Positions 26,717 to 36,769 of a stretch of 64,000 nucleotides of DNA are shown piece by piece. The notes beneath the pieces are model-generated. The model was not told the DNA's origin. It ran no database searches and saw only the letters and a list, made by a program, of their open reading frames with translations. Numbering within the stretch: the first letter of the stretch is position 1; every line of letters begins with the position of its first letter. The stretch is from Mycolicibacterium sp. P9-64. Lineage in GTDB: Bacteria > Actinomycetota > Actinomycetes > Mycobacteriales > Mycobacteriaceae. The translations under genes were made by a program, and so were the position numbers. The stretch is taken from the NCBI RefSeq assembly GCF_008329605.1, contig NZ_NPKO01000001.1, positions 496,001 through 560,000 on the forward strand, in the 5' to 3' direction.

Positions 26717-27754
26717 ATGCCCATCGCCACGCCCGAGATCTACGCCGAGATGCTGGGCCGTGCCAAGGAGCACTCCTTCGCGTTCCCCGCCATCAACTGC
26801 GTCGGCTCCGAGAGCGTCAACGCCGCCATCAAGGGCTTCGCCGACGCCGGCAGCGACGGCATCATCCAATTCTCAACCGGCGGAGCGGAATTCGCCTCCG
26901 GCCTCGGGATCAAGGAGATGGTGACGGGTGCGGTCGCGCTCGCCGAGTTCGCCCACGTGGTCGCCGCGAAGTACCCGATCACCGTCGCCCTGCACACCGA
27001 TCACTGCCCTAAGGACAAGCTGGACACCTACGTCCGGCCGCTGCTGGCCATCTCGGCAGAGCGCGTCGCCAAGGGCGCCAACCCGCTGTTCCAGTCGCAC
27101 ATGTGGGACGGCTCCGCGGTGCCGATCGACGAGAACCTGTCGATCGCACAGGAACTGCTGAAGATCGCCGCAGCCGCCAAGATCATCCTCGAGATCGAAA
27201 TCGGCGTGGTCGGTGGCGAAGAGGACGGCGTCGAGGCCGAGATCAACGAGAAGCTCTACACCAGCCCCGAGGACTTCGAGAAGACCATCGAGGCGCTCGG
27301 TGCGGGCGAGCACGGCCAGTACCTGCTGGCAGCGACGTTCGGCAACGTGCACGGCGTCTACAAGCCGGGCAACGTGAAGCTGCGCCCCGAGGTGCTGGCC
27401 GAGGGCCAGACCGTCGCGGCGAAGAAGCTCGGGCTGCCCGAGGGCTCCAAGCCGTTCGACTTCGTGTTCCACGGCGGTTCGGGATCGCTGAAGTCCGAGA
27501 TCGAGGACTCGCTGAAGTACGGCGTCGTGAAGATGAACGTCGACACCGACACCCAGTACGCCTTCACGCGCCCGCTCGCCGGCCACATGTTCGCCAACTA
27601 CGACGGGGTGCTCAAGATCGACGGCGAGGTCGGCAACAAGAAGGTCTACGACCCGCGCAGCTACCTGAAGAAGGCCGAGGCATCGATGACCGAGCGTGTG
27701 GTCGAGGCCTGCAACGACCTGCACAGCACCGGCCGGTCGGTCACCGCCGGCTAG
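26717..27754 (+). CDS. fba: Class II fructose-bisphosphate aldolase
   Basis: The 345-residue enzyme is a zinc-dependent aldolase: ALHTDHCPKDKLD holds the zinc-binding and catalytic residues (about 94-106), EIEIGVVGGEEDGVE binds phosphate and metal, VHGVYKPG holds another zinc histidine, and HGGSGS and KMNVDTDTQ bind substrate. It cleaves fructose-1,6-bisphosphate in glycolysis and makes it in gluconeogenesis. AGGAGGAAT lies 6-8 nt before the ATG. A strong hairpin follows the stop. It is the orthologue of Rv0363c. Confidence 0.97.
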   Translation: MPIATPEIYAEMLGRAKEHSFAFPAINCVGSESVNAAIKGFADAGSDGIIQFSTGGAEFASGLGIKEMVTGAVALAEFAHVVAAKYPITVALHTDHCPKDKLDTYVRPLLAISAERVAKGANPLFQSHMWDGSAVPIDENLSIAQELLKIAAAAKIILEIEIGVVGGEEDGVEAEINEKLYTSPEDFEKTIEALGAGEHGQYLLAATFGNVHGVYKPGNVKLRPEVLAEGQTVAAKKLGLPEGSKPFDFVFHGGSGSLKSEIEDSLKYGVVKMNVDTDTQYAFTRPLAGHMFANYDGVLKIDGEVGNKKVYDPRSYLKKAEASMTERVVEACNDLHSTGRSVTAG

Positions 27755-27766
27755 CCCCATCCCCTC

Positions 27767-27819
27767 GCGATTTCGGCGCGCAAACGTTCGCTCAGCGACG
27801 GTTTGCGCGCCGAAATCGC
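27767..27819. terminator. Bidirectional hairpin terminator between fba and the convergent membrane protein gene
   Basis: A perfect 19-bp inverted repeat has arms at 27767-27785 and 27801-27819 (left arm GCGATTTCGGCGCGCAAAC) and a 15-nt loop. It lies between two convergent genes (fba ends 27754; the minus-strand gene ends 27832). There is no T-tract. Confidence 0.75.
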
Positions 27820-27831
27820 CGAGGAGGTGAA

Positions 27832-28614
27832 CTATTGGGGGGCTTGGCAGATCTTCCACTGCTCGTCGCGGAACTCCAGATCGAAGCTGCGCGTCGACCG
27901 CGTGGCAGGGTCGAAGGCCATGAACGACGTGACGTTGGCCTCGGCGTGGGTGTTGTTCACCACCACCTGATCGACACTTGCCACCACGGGATACTGCCTG
28001 GCCGCCGCGACGCGGGCGTGGATGTCCTTCCACCGCGCGTCGTCGTACTTGATGTAGCTGTCGGCGGTCTCGCCGCACGTGATGCTGCGCAGGGTGGCCA
28101 GGTCACCCTTCTGAATGGCGGTGTCGAAGTTCTGGATCGTCGTGCGGACCCGGTCCTCCTGCGAGACCTTCGGTGCGTCGTCGCGCGTCAGCATCACGGT
28201 GCCGAGGATGGCGACCGCCACCAGCGCCGCGATCACCAGGACGAGCGCGATCACCCAGCCCCAACTGCGACGCCGGCGCGGTGCGGCAGGCGCGTCCGAA
28301 CGCGGTGGGATGAGTTGCGGCGCAACCGCGTTCGGTTGCGGTGCGAACTGCTCGGTCGGGGCGCCCGATGCGGCCTGTCCGGCGGGCGCCTCCGACACGG
28401 AGAGAATCTCGGTGGGTGCCCCGGTCTCGATGATCTGGGTCGAGCCCGCGTCGGAAGGTGACGGCGCGGTGAATCGACGTTCCTCCGGCTCCTGCGGCGC
28501 CGCTTGCTGCACGTCCAGATCGGCGGGGGCGATGGCTTCCGTCATCGGTTCGGCGGTTGGCTCGTCCCCCGAAACCGGCTGCCCGTTCTCGTCGGGCCCC
28601 GATGGGTTCGACAT
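27832..28614 (-). CDS. Single-span membrane protein with extracytoplasmic NTF2-like domain (Rv0361-like)
   Basis: The ATG at 28614 gives 260 residues; the longer frame reaches back through the upstream gene. A disordered acidic Pro/Ala-rich N-terminus (1-115) precedes a basic patch (PRRRRSWGW), a membrane span at about 118-142, and an outer domain with SFDLEFRDEQWKICQAPQ at the end. The outer domain resembles the DUF4878/NTF2-like proteins encoded at 13136-13705 and 42146-42595. The position next to fba fits Rv0361. The biochemical role is unknown. Confidence 0.7.
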   Translation of the reverse strand: MSNPSGPDENGQPVSGDEPTAEPMTEAIAPADLDVQQAAPQEPEERRFTAPSPSDAGSTQIIETGAPTEILSVSEAPAGQAASGAPTEQFAPQPNAVAPQLIPPRSDAPAAPRRRRSWGWVIALVLVIAALVAVAILGTVMLTRDDAPKVSQEDRVRTTIQNFDTAIQKGDLATLRSITCGETADSYIKYDDARWKDIHARVAAARQYPVVASVDQVVVNNTHAEANVTSFMAFDPATRSTRSFDLEFRDEQWKICQAPQ

Positions 28615-28716
28615 GTGACTCCCAGTCCTCCTAGACACGCTTCTGTTGAGCCTATCCATCCGCGCTTGACCATGCCTGAAGGCGGTCGCGCGAATCCCGC
28701 ACGGCACAATAGGACC

Positions 28717-29133
28717 ATGACACGGATGGGCGATCTGCTGGGGCCGGAACCAACGCTGTTGCCAGGCGACATCGCGGCAGAGGATGCACTGGATGCGGGT
28801 GAGAACCCGACCGCCGTGGCGGCCGCGCACCCGTCGGCCTCCGTCGCGTGGGCAGCGCTGGCCGAAGAGGCGCTGAACGACGGCAGGACCATCACCGCCT
28901 ACGCCTATGCCAGGACCGGATACCACCGCGGTCTCGACCAGCTCCGGCGCAATGGGTGGAAGGGTTTCGGCCCCGTGCCCTACGCGCACGAGCACAACCG
29001 CGGGTTCCTGCGCTGCGTGGCCGTGCTGGCCCGCGCCGCGGAGTCCATCGGGGAGACCGACGAGTTCCAGCGCTGCCTGGATCTGCTCGACGACTGCGAT
29101 CCCGCCGCGCGCGCACAGCTGGGGCTCAGCTAG
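28717..29133 (+). CDS. DUF3151 family protein (Rv0360c-like)
   Basis: The 138-residue soluble protein starts at ATG 28717, shortly after a CACAAT box with no Shine-Dalgarno sequence, so it may be leaderless. It contains WAALAEEAL, AYAYARTGYHRGLDQLRRNGW and NRGFLRCVAVLARAAESIGE, a helical TPR-like pattern typical of the actinobacterial DUF3151 family. The molecular function is unknown. In M. tuberculosis this gene neighbours the site-2 protease gene (Rv0359); here about 3.3 kb of other genes lie between them. Confidence 0.75.
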   Translation: MTRMGDLLGPEPTLLPGDIAAEDALDAGENPTAVAAAHPSASVAWAALAEEALNDGRTITAYAYARTGYHRGLDQLRRNGWKGFGPVPYAHEHNRGFLRCVAVLARAAESIGETDEFQRCLDLLDDCDPAARAQLGLS

Positions 29134-29163
29134 GTCACAAACGCGCGTGGCATTCTCGCCCGC

Positions 29164-30270
29164 GTGAGTTGGATTCGGCGGTGCGCGAGCGCGCTGGCGG
29201 GGGTGCTGGCCGTGGTTGCGGTGGTGGCTGGTGTCATCACCGTGGACGCACTCGACACTCCAGGCAATGACAGTGCCGACGCGAAGCTTGCGGAATGGGC
29301 ACGCGATCACGGACTTGGTGCCGAGATCACCTGGCTCGAGCGCCTGCAGTACGAGCGCAACCCGCCGGCGGTGGGTGGAACGCCGCCGGGAGGCATCCCG
29401 ACGCCCGGTGGTGTGGTCGCTTCAGCCGGGACGTCGACGGCCTTCTCGCGTACGCCACTCGCGCCGCTGGCACAGGGCACGCCGCTGCCGGGGGAGGGTG
29501 TCTGGCGGGACGTGGTGACGGTGCATGGACTGCCTGCCGTTCAGGTCGCTGCGCTGCGGCCCGACGACGTCCACACGTCGTTCGTGGCGGGCGTGATCCG
29601 GATGAACCCGGCGCTGGTCCGTGGTGAATTGCGGCCGGGTTCCTCGGATCCCGGTGGCCACTGGCGGGCGGCGAACTTTCTGACCGGTTCCGAGCAGCGC
29701 GACGTCGCCGTGGTGTTCAACGGCGGATTCCGGCTCAACGATCACGACCGGGGTGGCTATTACAGCGAAGGCCGTACGGCCGCCCCGCTGATCGACGGGT
29801 TGGCGAGCTTGGTGCTGCACACCGATGGCACCGCCGATGTCGGCGCCTGGGGCCGCGAAGTGCGGATGGATCCGACGGTCGCCAGCGTCCGGCAGAACCT
29901 GGTTCCGCTCGTCGACGGCGGCCAGGTCAATCCCACGTGCGCGACGGGCGGGGCCAAGGAGTGGGGCAAGACCATCGGGCAGTCCGCCTTCATTCAACGG
30001 TCGGGGTTCGGCGTCACCGCCGAGGGAACCGAGGTCTATGTCGGAGGCCCTGCGCTGTCGGTCTGCAGCCTGGGCCGGATCCTGTAGGACGCAGGCGTGG
30101 TGCGGGGCATGGAACTCGACATCAACCCGGCGTGGGTCAGCGGCGCGTACTTCCACCCGAGCCCGTCCGGGGCGCCTACCGGCTATCGGCTGTTCCCCGG
30201 CGAGCAGGTGGATCCTGGGCACTATCTGAAGCCGTCGAGCCGCGATTGGTACGCCTGGTTTGCCCGGTGA
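29164..30270 (+). pseudogene. Phosphodiester glycosidase (NAGPA/DUF2233) family gene interrupted by an amber codon
   Basis: A GTG start at 29164 gives a secreted protein with an N-terminal membrane/signal segment (residues 8-30) and a phosphodiester glycosidase domain (AVVFNGGFRLND, YYSEGRTAAPL, FIQRSGFGVT). Translation stops at TAG 30085-30087 after 307 residues, ending LGRIL. The same frame continues without a break for 60 more codons, DAGVVRGMELDINPAW ... RDWYAWFAR, to TGA at 30268. That segment is the expected end of the domain. A single CAG-to-TAG change would explain it. Either the gene is a pseudogene, the protein is truncated, or the base is a sequencing error. Confidence 0.8.
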
Positions 30271-30277
30271 CCCGCAT

Positions 30278-30297
30278 ATACCCCTTAGGGGTATGCT
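30278..30297 (+). promoter_or_regulatory. Copper-type (CsoR/RicR-like) operator overlapping a leaderless promoter
   Basis: ATACCCCTTAGGGGTAT (30278-30294) is a perfect palindrome and contains TACCC-N5-GGGTA, the pattern I remember for RicR/CsoR-family copper repressor sites in mycobacteria. The -10 box TATGCT (30292-30297) overlaps its right arm and ends 6 nt before the GTG at 30304, so repressor binding would block a leaderless transcript. Confidence 0.7.
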
Positions 30298-30303
30298 GAC
30301 GGC

Positions 30304-30717
30304 GTGACGTCGGCGATGGCTTCGGTGACGCGCGCGCCGTTCCTGGTGCGGGCGGCACTGCTGCTGGCGCTGCTGGCTGGCATCGTCACCATGCACGCCG
30401 TCGCCATCGTGCCGGAGCATCGGGCACACGGTGCGATGGCAGGCATGGACACGGGCCACGCCATGGCGGCGCACCACCAGTCGACCGACACGTCGTGTGG
30501 CGACGACGGCTGCGCTCCGCGACATGGTGGCATGCACGGCTGCGTCTTCGTCATGACCGCGGTGCCCTTCATCGTGGGCCTCGCACTGCTGTGCTGGGTC
30601 GGCGTCGGACGTGTCACGGCCTTCGTCGCCGCACTGTGCCGCCACCGTCGGCGCCGTCAACGCGCGCCGCCGTGGACGGTCCTCTCCCTCTCCGAACTGT
30701 CGATCCTGCGGGTCTGA
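30304..30717 (+). CDS. DUF6153-like membrane protein, His/Met/Cys-rich, first gene of copper-box operon
   Basis: A GTG start gives 137 residues. A membrane span at about 14-34 is followed by an outer loop rich in His, Met and Cys (AHGAMAGMDTGHAMAAHH, then CGDDGCAPRHGGMHGC) and a second span at about 80-105. The basic tail is cytoplasmic. The loop composition suits copper binding at the outer face. The operator immediately upstream supports copper control. The downstream DUF305 gene follows after 94 bp and is probably co-transcribed. Family assignment is by general pattern. Confidence 0.65.
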   Translation: MTSAMASVTRAPFLVRAALLLALLAGIVTMHAVAIVPEHRAHGAMAGMDTGHAMAAHHQSTDTSCGDDGCAPRHGGMHGCVFVMTAVPFIVGLALLCWVGVGRVTAFVAALCRHRRRRQRAPPWTVLSLSELSILRV

Positions 30718-30811
30718 CAGGCCTTCGGCCGTGGGCGGCGCACTGCGCCGTGCCGCCGGTCGAAACCCGTCCGACTCAACCTCTTTCGACACTTCGCAAA
30801 GGAAGACATCC

Positions 30812-31453
30812 ATGTTCACGATCAAAACCCTCGTCGTCGCAGCAGCCGCCGCGGCAGCCCTGACCGTCGCCGGCTGTAGCAACGGCACGTCCGCCGCACC
30901 CGCGTCGAGCTCGCCGGCAATGACCGGCTCGATGCCGGGAATGGACCACGGGAGTTCGTCCACGTCGGCGTCCGCGTCGGCAGCCCCCAACGTCACTCGG
31001 TCGGACTTCAACGACGCCGACGTCATGTTCCTGCAGATGATGTACCCGCATCACGCCCAGGCCATCGACATGTCCAAGCTGGTTGCCGACCGGTCAAGGG
31101 ACCAACAGGTCATCACGCTGGCAGGCAACATCGAGAAGGCTCAAGGGCCCGAGATGGCCCAGATGACCGATCTGTTGGAGAGCGTCGGCAAGCCCGCTCC
31201 GTCCGCCGACTCCGGCCACATGACCGGAATGATGACGAGCGAGCAGATGGCGTCCCTCGCAGCGCTGTCGGGCGCGGACTTCGACCGCATGTGGCTGCAG
31301 ATGATGATCGATCACCACGAAGGCGCAATCGAGATGTCCAACACCGAGCTGAAGGACGGGATCAACCCCGACGCCAGGAAGATGGCGCAGGCGATCATCG
31401 CCAATCAGCAGGCGGAGATCACGCAGATGCGCGGCATGCTCGGCCAGGGCTGA
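30812..31453 (+). CDS. DUF305 copper-associated lipoprotein
   Basis: The ATG at 30812 has AAAGGAAG about 8 nt upstream, giving 213 residues. A lipoprotein signal ends at AGC (Cys22). A Met/Ser-rich linker (SMPGMDHGSS) is followed by two copies of the DUF305 signature: FLQMMYPHHAQAIDMSKL and WLQMMIDHHEGAIEMSNT. The paired His and Met residues make a four-helix metal-binding fold found in many copper-resistance loci. It would sit on the outer membrane face and bind copper. It is the second gene of the operon behind the CsoR/RicR-like box. Confidence 0.85.
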   Translation: MFTIKTLVVAAAAAAALTVAGCSNGTSAAPASSSPAMTGSMPGMDHGSSSTSASASAAPNVTRSDFNDADVMFLQMMYPHHAQAIDMSKLVADRSRDQQVITLAGNIEKAQGPEMAQMTDLLESVGKPAPSADSGHMTGMMTSEQMASLAALSGADFDRMWLQMMIDHHEGAIEMSNTELKDGINPDARKMAQAIIANQQAEITQMRGMLGQG

Positions 31454-31502
31454 CGCGCGGCCGACCCGTCACATCCCGTCGCTTCGCTCGCCCCAGCGGG
31501 CG

Positions 31503-32396
31503 TCACCGGTGCGCTTGCTTCTCGCAATCACCGGCGCCCTCGGGCGGCTCCACCTGAACGGTGGCGTGCTCGAGGCCGCGCGCGGCCAGCACGGCGCGTG
31601 CGGCCTCGAGCACCTGAGCTGAATCGCCGCAACACGTGACGTGTGCGGTGGCCATGTCCTTGCCGGGCACCAACGTCCACACGTGCAGGTCGTGCACGCC
31701 GGTCACGCCGTCGACGGCAGCCAGCGCGGACCGCAGCTCCTCGACGTCGATGTGGCTCGGCGACGACTCGGACAGGATGCGCAGTGCGGAGCGGGCCAGT
31801 GCGATCGCCCGCGGCAGCACCCACAGGGCAACCAGGACGGCGACGACGACGTCGGCGTAGGGCCAGGCCGTCGTCACGGTGACGATGCCCGCGATCAGTA
31901 CGCCGATGCTGCCGACCGTGTCGGCGACGACCTCCATGTAGGCGCCCTTGACTGCCAGGCTGGACTCGGAGTGCGACCGCAGCAGCAGCACGACGATGAG
32001 GTTGGCGAGCAGGCCTGCGAGCGCGACGACGATCATTGGGACGCCTGGCACGTGGGGTGCGTTTCCAAGGCGCTCGAACGCCTCGAAGAGGATGAACCCG
32101 GCCACACCGAGCAGCAGCACGGCGTTGGCGACGGCGGTGAACACCTCGGCGCGGTGCCAGCCGTATGTCCTTGCGGCCGAGGCCGGTCCGTGCCGGGCCA
32201 GCAGCACCGCGGTGAGCCCCATGAACATGGCGACCAGGTCGGTCAGCATGTGGCCCGCGTCGGCAAGCAGCGCGATCGAGTCGATCCACAACGCGGTGGT
32301 CAGCTCGATGACGAAGAAGACGGTCAGGATGGCCGCCCCGGCGACCATCCTGCTTACGCGGGTGTCGCTGCCCCCGTGATCATGACCTGCACCCAT
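31503..32396 (-). CDS. Cation diffusion facilitator (CDF) metal exporter
   Basis: The ATG at 32396 (MGAGHDHGG) lies 6 nt from a TATATT box, so a leaderless start is preferred to frames beginning inside the upstream palindrome. The 297-residue protein has six membrane spans and a C-terminal cytoplasmic ferredoxin-like domain. The metal site in TM2 is HMLTD (His and Asp). In TM5 the usual HxxxD is EVVAD, with Glu for His, which may change metal preference from zinc. CDF proteins export Zn, Co, Ni, Fe or Mn by proton exchange. A 30-bp palindrome overlaps the promoter. Confidence 0.85.
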   Translation of the reverse strand: MGAGHDHGGSDTRVSRMVAGAAILTVFFVIELTTALWIDSIALLADAGHMLTDLVAMFMGLTAVLLARHGPASAARTYGWHRAEVFTAVANAVLLLGVAGFILFEAFERLGNAPHVPGVPMIVVALAGLLANLIVVLLLRSHSESSLAVKGAYMEVVADTVGSIGVLIAGIVTVTTAWPYADVVVAVLVALWVLPRAIALARSALRILSESSPSHIDVEELRSALAAVDGVTGVHDLHVWTLVPGKDMATAHVTCCGDSAQVLEAARAVLAARGLEHATVQVEPPEGAGDCEKQAHR

Positions 32397-32400
32397 GCCA

Positions 32401-32430
32401 GCAATATATGCGTAAATACGCATGAATTGC
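32401..32430 (-). promoter_or_regulatory. Palindromic operator (ArsR/SmtB-like) overlapping the CDF exporter promoter
   Basis: A 30-bp palindrome has a perfect core, ATGCGTA-AA-TACGCAT (32408-32423), and matching outer arms GCAAT (32401-32405) and ATTGC (32426-32430); only two base pairs mismatch. The AT-rich core and long interrupted dyad resemble ArsR/SmtB sites. It overlaps the TATATT -10 box (reverse strand, 32408-32403). Confidence 0.65.
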
Positions 32431-32486
32431 AACCGGCCGTCTGACGTGAAGCGGCACCGTCGTCGCCGGTCGACACCGTGACCTGA

Positions 32487-33278
32487 TCAGAACCAGGCGG
32501 ACCAGAACCTGGTCAGCTTGCTGCCGATGGCCACCAGGGAGCTGTCCACCCCGGACAGGTCGAAGAACCAGAAGACCACCGAGAAGAACCACTGGTTCAG
32601 CGAAGGAGCGATCAGCAGGATCAGCAAGATGAAGAAACCCCACTGCTTGAACGGTTGCAGTGAGCGCTGGGTGGCGGGGGACAGATGGGGCTCGAGGGCG
32701 CCGTAACCGTCCAGCCCGGGGATGGGCAGCAGGTTCAGGATGACGGCCGTGACCTGAAGGAAGGCCAGGAACGCGACGCCGGACCAGAACACCAGGTGGT
32801 CGACGTCCCACAGCAGCCGGGTGAGCACCAGCAACAGAATCGCGAGCACCACGTTGGCGAACGGGCCGGCCAGGCTGACCGTCGTCCGCTGCCGCGGCGT
32901 CATCCACGACGTGCGGACGTACACCGCACCGCCAGGCAGGCCGATGCCGCCAAGCGCGATGAACAACACCGGAAGCCCAAGTGACAGCAGGGGATTGGAG
33001 TACTTCAGCGGGTTCAGCGTCAGGTAGCCGCGGACCTCGACGTCGTGATCGCCGTAGCGCCAGGCGGTGAAGGCGTGCCCGAACTCGTGCAGGCACAGCG
33101 ACACCAGCCAGCCGAACACCACGAACGTGAACACCCCGACATACGCCAGTGGCGTCGCATCGCCTGCGGCGGACAACGGAGACAGCCAGGCGATGGCGCC
33201 GCCGACCGCGGTGATCGCGACGATCGCCCAGAAGATCAGGCTGGGTCGCACCGATTGGCGCAGCGGACGGATGCTCAC
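32487..33278 (-). CDS. Site-2 protease (M50) family membrane metalloprotease (Rv0359-like)
   Basis: The GTG at 33278 gives 263 residues (VSIRPLRQSV...) and starts 16 bp after the upstream stop. Six or so hydrophobic segments enclose the zinc motif HEFGH (His64, Glu65, His68) and the second metal motif NLLPIPGLDG near residue 190. Site-2 proteases cut substrates inside the membrane, often releasing regulators. This short form lacks a PDZ domain. It precedes no obvious substrate gene. The order with the next gene and purA matches Rv0359-Rv0358-Rv0357c. Confidence 0.85.
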   Translation of the reverse strand: MSIRPLRQSVRPSLIFWAIVAITAVGGAIAWLSPLSAAGDATPLAYVGVFTFVVFGWLVSLCLHEFGHAFTAWRYGDHDVEVRGYLTLNPLKYSNPLLSLGLPVLFIALGGIGLPGGAVYVRTSWMTPRQRTTVSLAGPFANVVLAILLLVLTRLLWDVDHLVFWSGVAFLAFLQVTAVILNLLPIPGLDGYGALEPHLSPATQRSLQPFKQWGFFILLILLIAPSLNQWFFSVVFWFFDLSGVDSSLVAIGSKLTRFWSAWF

Positions 33279-33294
33279 CTGGTTGAAACTACCT

Positions 33295-33900
33295 TCACCG
33301 GACGGCCAGCCAGCCCTTCGTGTGGCGGTAGAAGGTCGATCGCCGCACGGGTCGCGGCGCCGCAACGCCGTCACGCACCACCAGCGCGCCCGTCGTCCCG
33401 AGCTGCGCGGCACGGCCAGTGACCCATGTGCGTGGCCGCATCCGGCCCGTCAGCACGCTGGCACGCAGACCGGGCATGTCGGCGGTCGGCTCGACGCGCA
33501 CGCCGGTCACCTCACCGTCGAACAGCACGACGTCGTCGACGACGCCCTCACCGGAGATGGTGCGCGCGTCCTCGTCGGTGGGCAGCCAGTACGCGACGCC
33601 CGTGACGACGGTGCCGGTCTCGTCGCGGATCAACGGGACGCGCCTGGCCGCGCCGGTGCGCGCGCGACGGGCGTGCCATGGGCGGCTGACGTGGCCGACC
33701 TCGACGTCCAGCCGGTCGGCGCGCAGCAGCCGCGTGAGGACGGTGGCGAGGTCGGCGAGGCCGCCCACCACGATCAATCGACCCGCCTCGACCTGCGGGT
33801 CGACGTCGGTGGGCGCTTCGACGTCGTGCACGGGCAGACCCGACAAGGCCCTGGGTACGCGCCGTGCACCGAAGCGCAGCACGACGACTTCTGCGCTCAA
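33295..33900 (-). CDS. Conserved hypothetical protein (Rv0358-like)
   Basis: A TTG at 33900 is proposed as start because GAGGAG lies 5-6 nt upstream; a TTG at 33915 would add five residues. The product has 201 residues, is rich in Arg and Val, and has no signal peptide or membrane span. It contains LIVVGGLADLATVLTRLLRADRLDVE, suggesting an alpha/beta nucleotide-binding fold, but no motif decides a function. By position it matches Rv0358, between purA and the site-2 protease gene. It is divergent from purA and probably co-transcribed with the protease gene. Confidence 0.6.
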   Translation of the reverse strand: MSAEVVVLRFGARRVPRALSGLPVHDVEAPTDVDPQVEAGRLIVVGGLADLATVLTRLLRADRLDVEVGHVSRPWHARRARTGAARRVPLIRDETGTVVTGVAYWLPTDEDARTISGEGVVDDVVLFDGEVTGVRVEPTADMPGLRASVLTGRMRPRTWVTGRAAQLGTTGALVVRDGVAAPRPVRRSTFYRHTKGWLAVR

Positions 33901-33978
33901 CTCAGCTCCTCGCAAACAGGCAGGGATCAGGTCGGATAAGGTTTGTCACCGGCTGCACCACAGTCTTGACGCACTTGA

Positions 33979-35939
<1,961 letters not shown>

Positions 35940-35961
35940 GCGCTGGCTCACGCGCCTTCCC

Positions 35962-36022
35962 GTTGAGATAGCGGTGAGGGTCGTGAAAGTCGAGAAGTGA
36001 CCGCCCTGAGTGCTATCTCAAC
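35962..36022. terminator. Inverted repeat between the thioesterase and membrane protein genes
   Basis: GTTGAGATAGC (35962-35972) and GCTATCTCAAC (36012-36022) are perfect 11-bp arms around 39 nt. Inner GCGGT (35971-35975) and ACCGC (36000-36004) could pair instead. It starts 23 bp after the thioesterase stop and may act as a terminator or be a dispersed intergenic element. Confidence 0.45.
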
Positions 36023-36055
36023 ACGGACATCCCGCCGCTCTGTCACGATCACACG

Positions 36056-36769
36056 GTGACCGAACATCGCGCCGACCGCCACATCCGCAGACTGTCGACA
36101 CCGCGGGCGGCGGCCGTGGCGGGGGTGTTGTTCGCGCTGCTGTTCGGCACGGCACTGGTACTCATCCGCACGGCGCTGCCCGAGGGCGCCGAGCACCGCT
36201 CACAGTGGGTCGACGGGTCGGCGGGTCATCTCAAGATCGCCGCGGTACTGATGCCGTTCGCGGGCATCACGTTCCTGTGGTTCATCGGCGTGGTGCGCGA
36301 CGGGATCGGCAAGTACGAGGACAAGTTCTTCTCGTCGGTGTTCCTCGGCAGCGGGCTGCTGTTCCTGGCGATGATGTTCGTCTCGTCGGCGGTCGGCGCT
36401 GGACTGGTGGCCAGCCGGAGGCCGCAGGTCGACGAAGCCGCACACGACGAGGTAGTGGCGTTCGGCCAGGTGTTGCTCACCACGCTGACCAACACCTACG
36501 CACTGCGGATGGGCGCGGTGTTCATGATCTCGCTGGCCACCATCTGGTTGAAGACCAGGCTCATGCCGACCTGGCTGGTCGCGGGCACCTACCTCTGCGC
36601 CGTCAGCCTGCTGATCGCGGCCGACATCAGCATGTGGGTGACACTCGCGTTCCCGGCGTGGGTGTTGGTGGTGAGCCTGCTGGCGTTGTCCCGCGCAGGC
36701 GTCATCGACCTGCACTTTCACGACCCGGACGTCACTCCAGGCGCAGCGCCGAGGCCGGACAAAACCTGA
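36056..36769 (+). CDS. Polytopic membrane protein of unknown function
   Basis: A GTG start gives 237 residues with about five or six membrane spans (around 18-37, 60-80, 92-113, 132-148, 160-178, 182-208). No catalytic motif is visible, and the ends are charged. The 3' end overlaps the convergent ferredoxin gene by 38 bp, so transcripts of the two would be antisense at their tails. I do not recognise the family. Confidence 0.65.
   Translation: MTEHRADRHIRRLSTPRAAAVAGVLFALLFGTALVLIRTALPEGAEHRSQWVDGSAGHLKIAAVLMPFAGITFLWFIGVVRDGIGKYEDKFFSSVFLGSGLLFLAMMFVSSAVGAGLVASRRPQVDEAAHDEVVAFGQVLLTTLTNTYALRMGAVFMISLATIWLKTRLMPTWLVAGTYLCAVSLLIAADISMWVTLAFPAWVLVVSLLALSRAGVIDLHFHDPDVTPGAAPRPDKT

Noticed and set aside
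27767..27819. 19-bp hairpin after fba considered as a repeat unit of a CRISPR-like array
   Set aside because: There is a single inverted pair with no regular spacers; its place between convergent genes fits a terminator.
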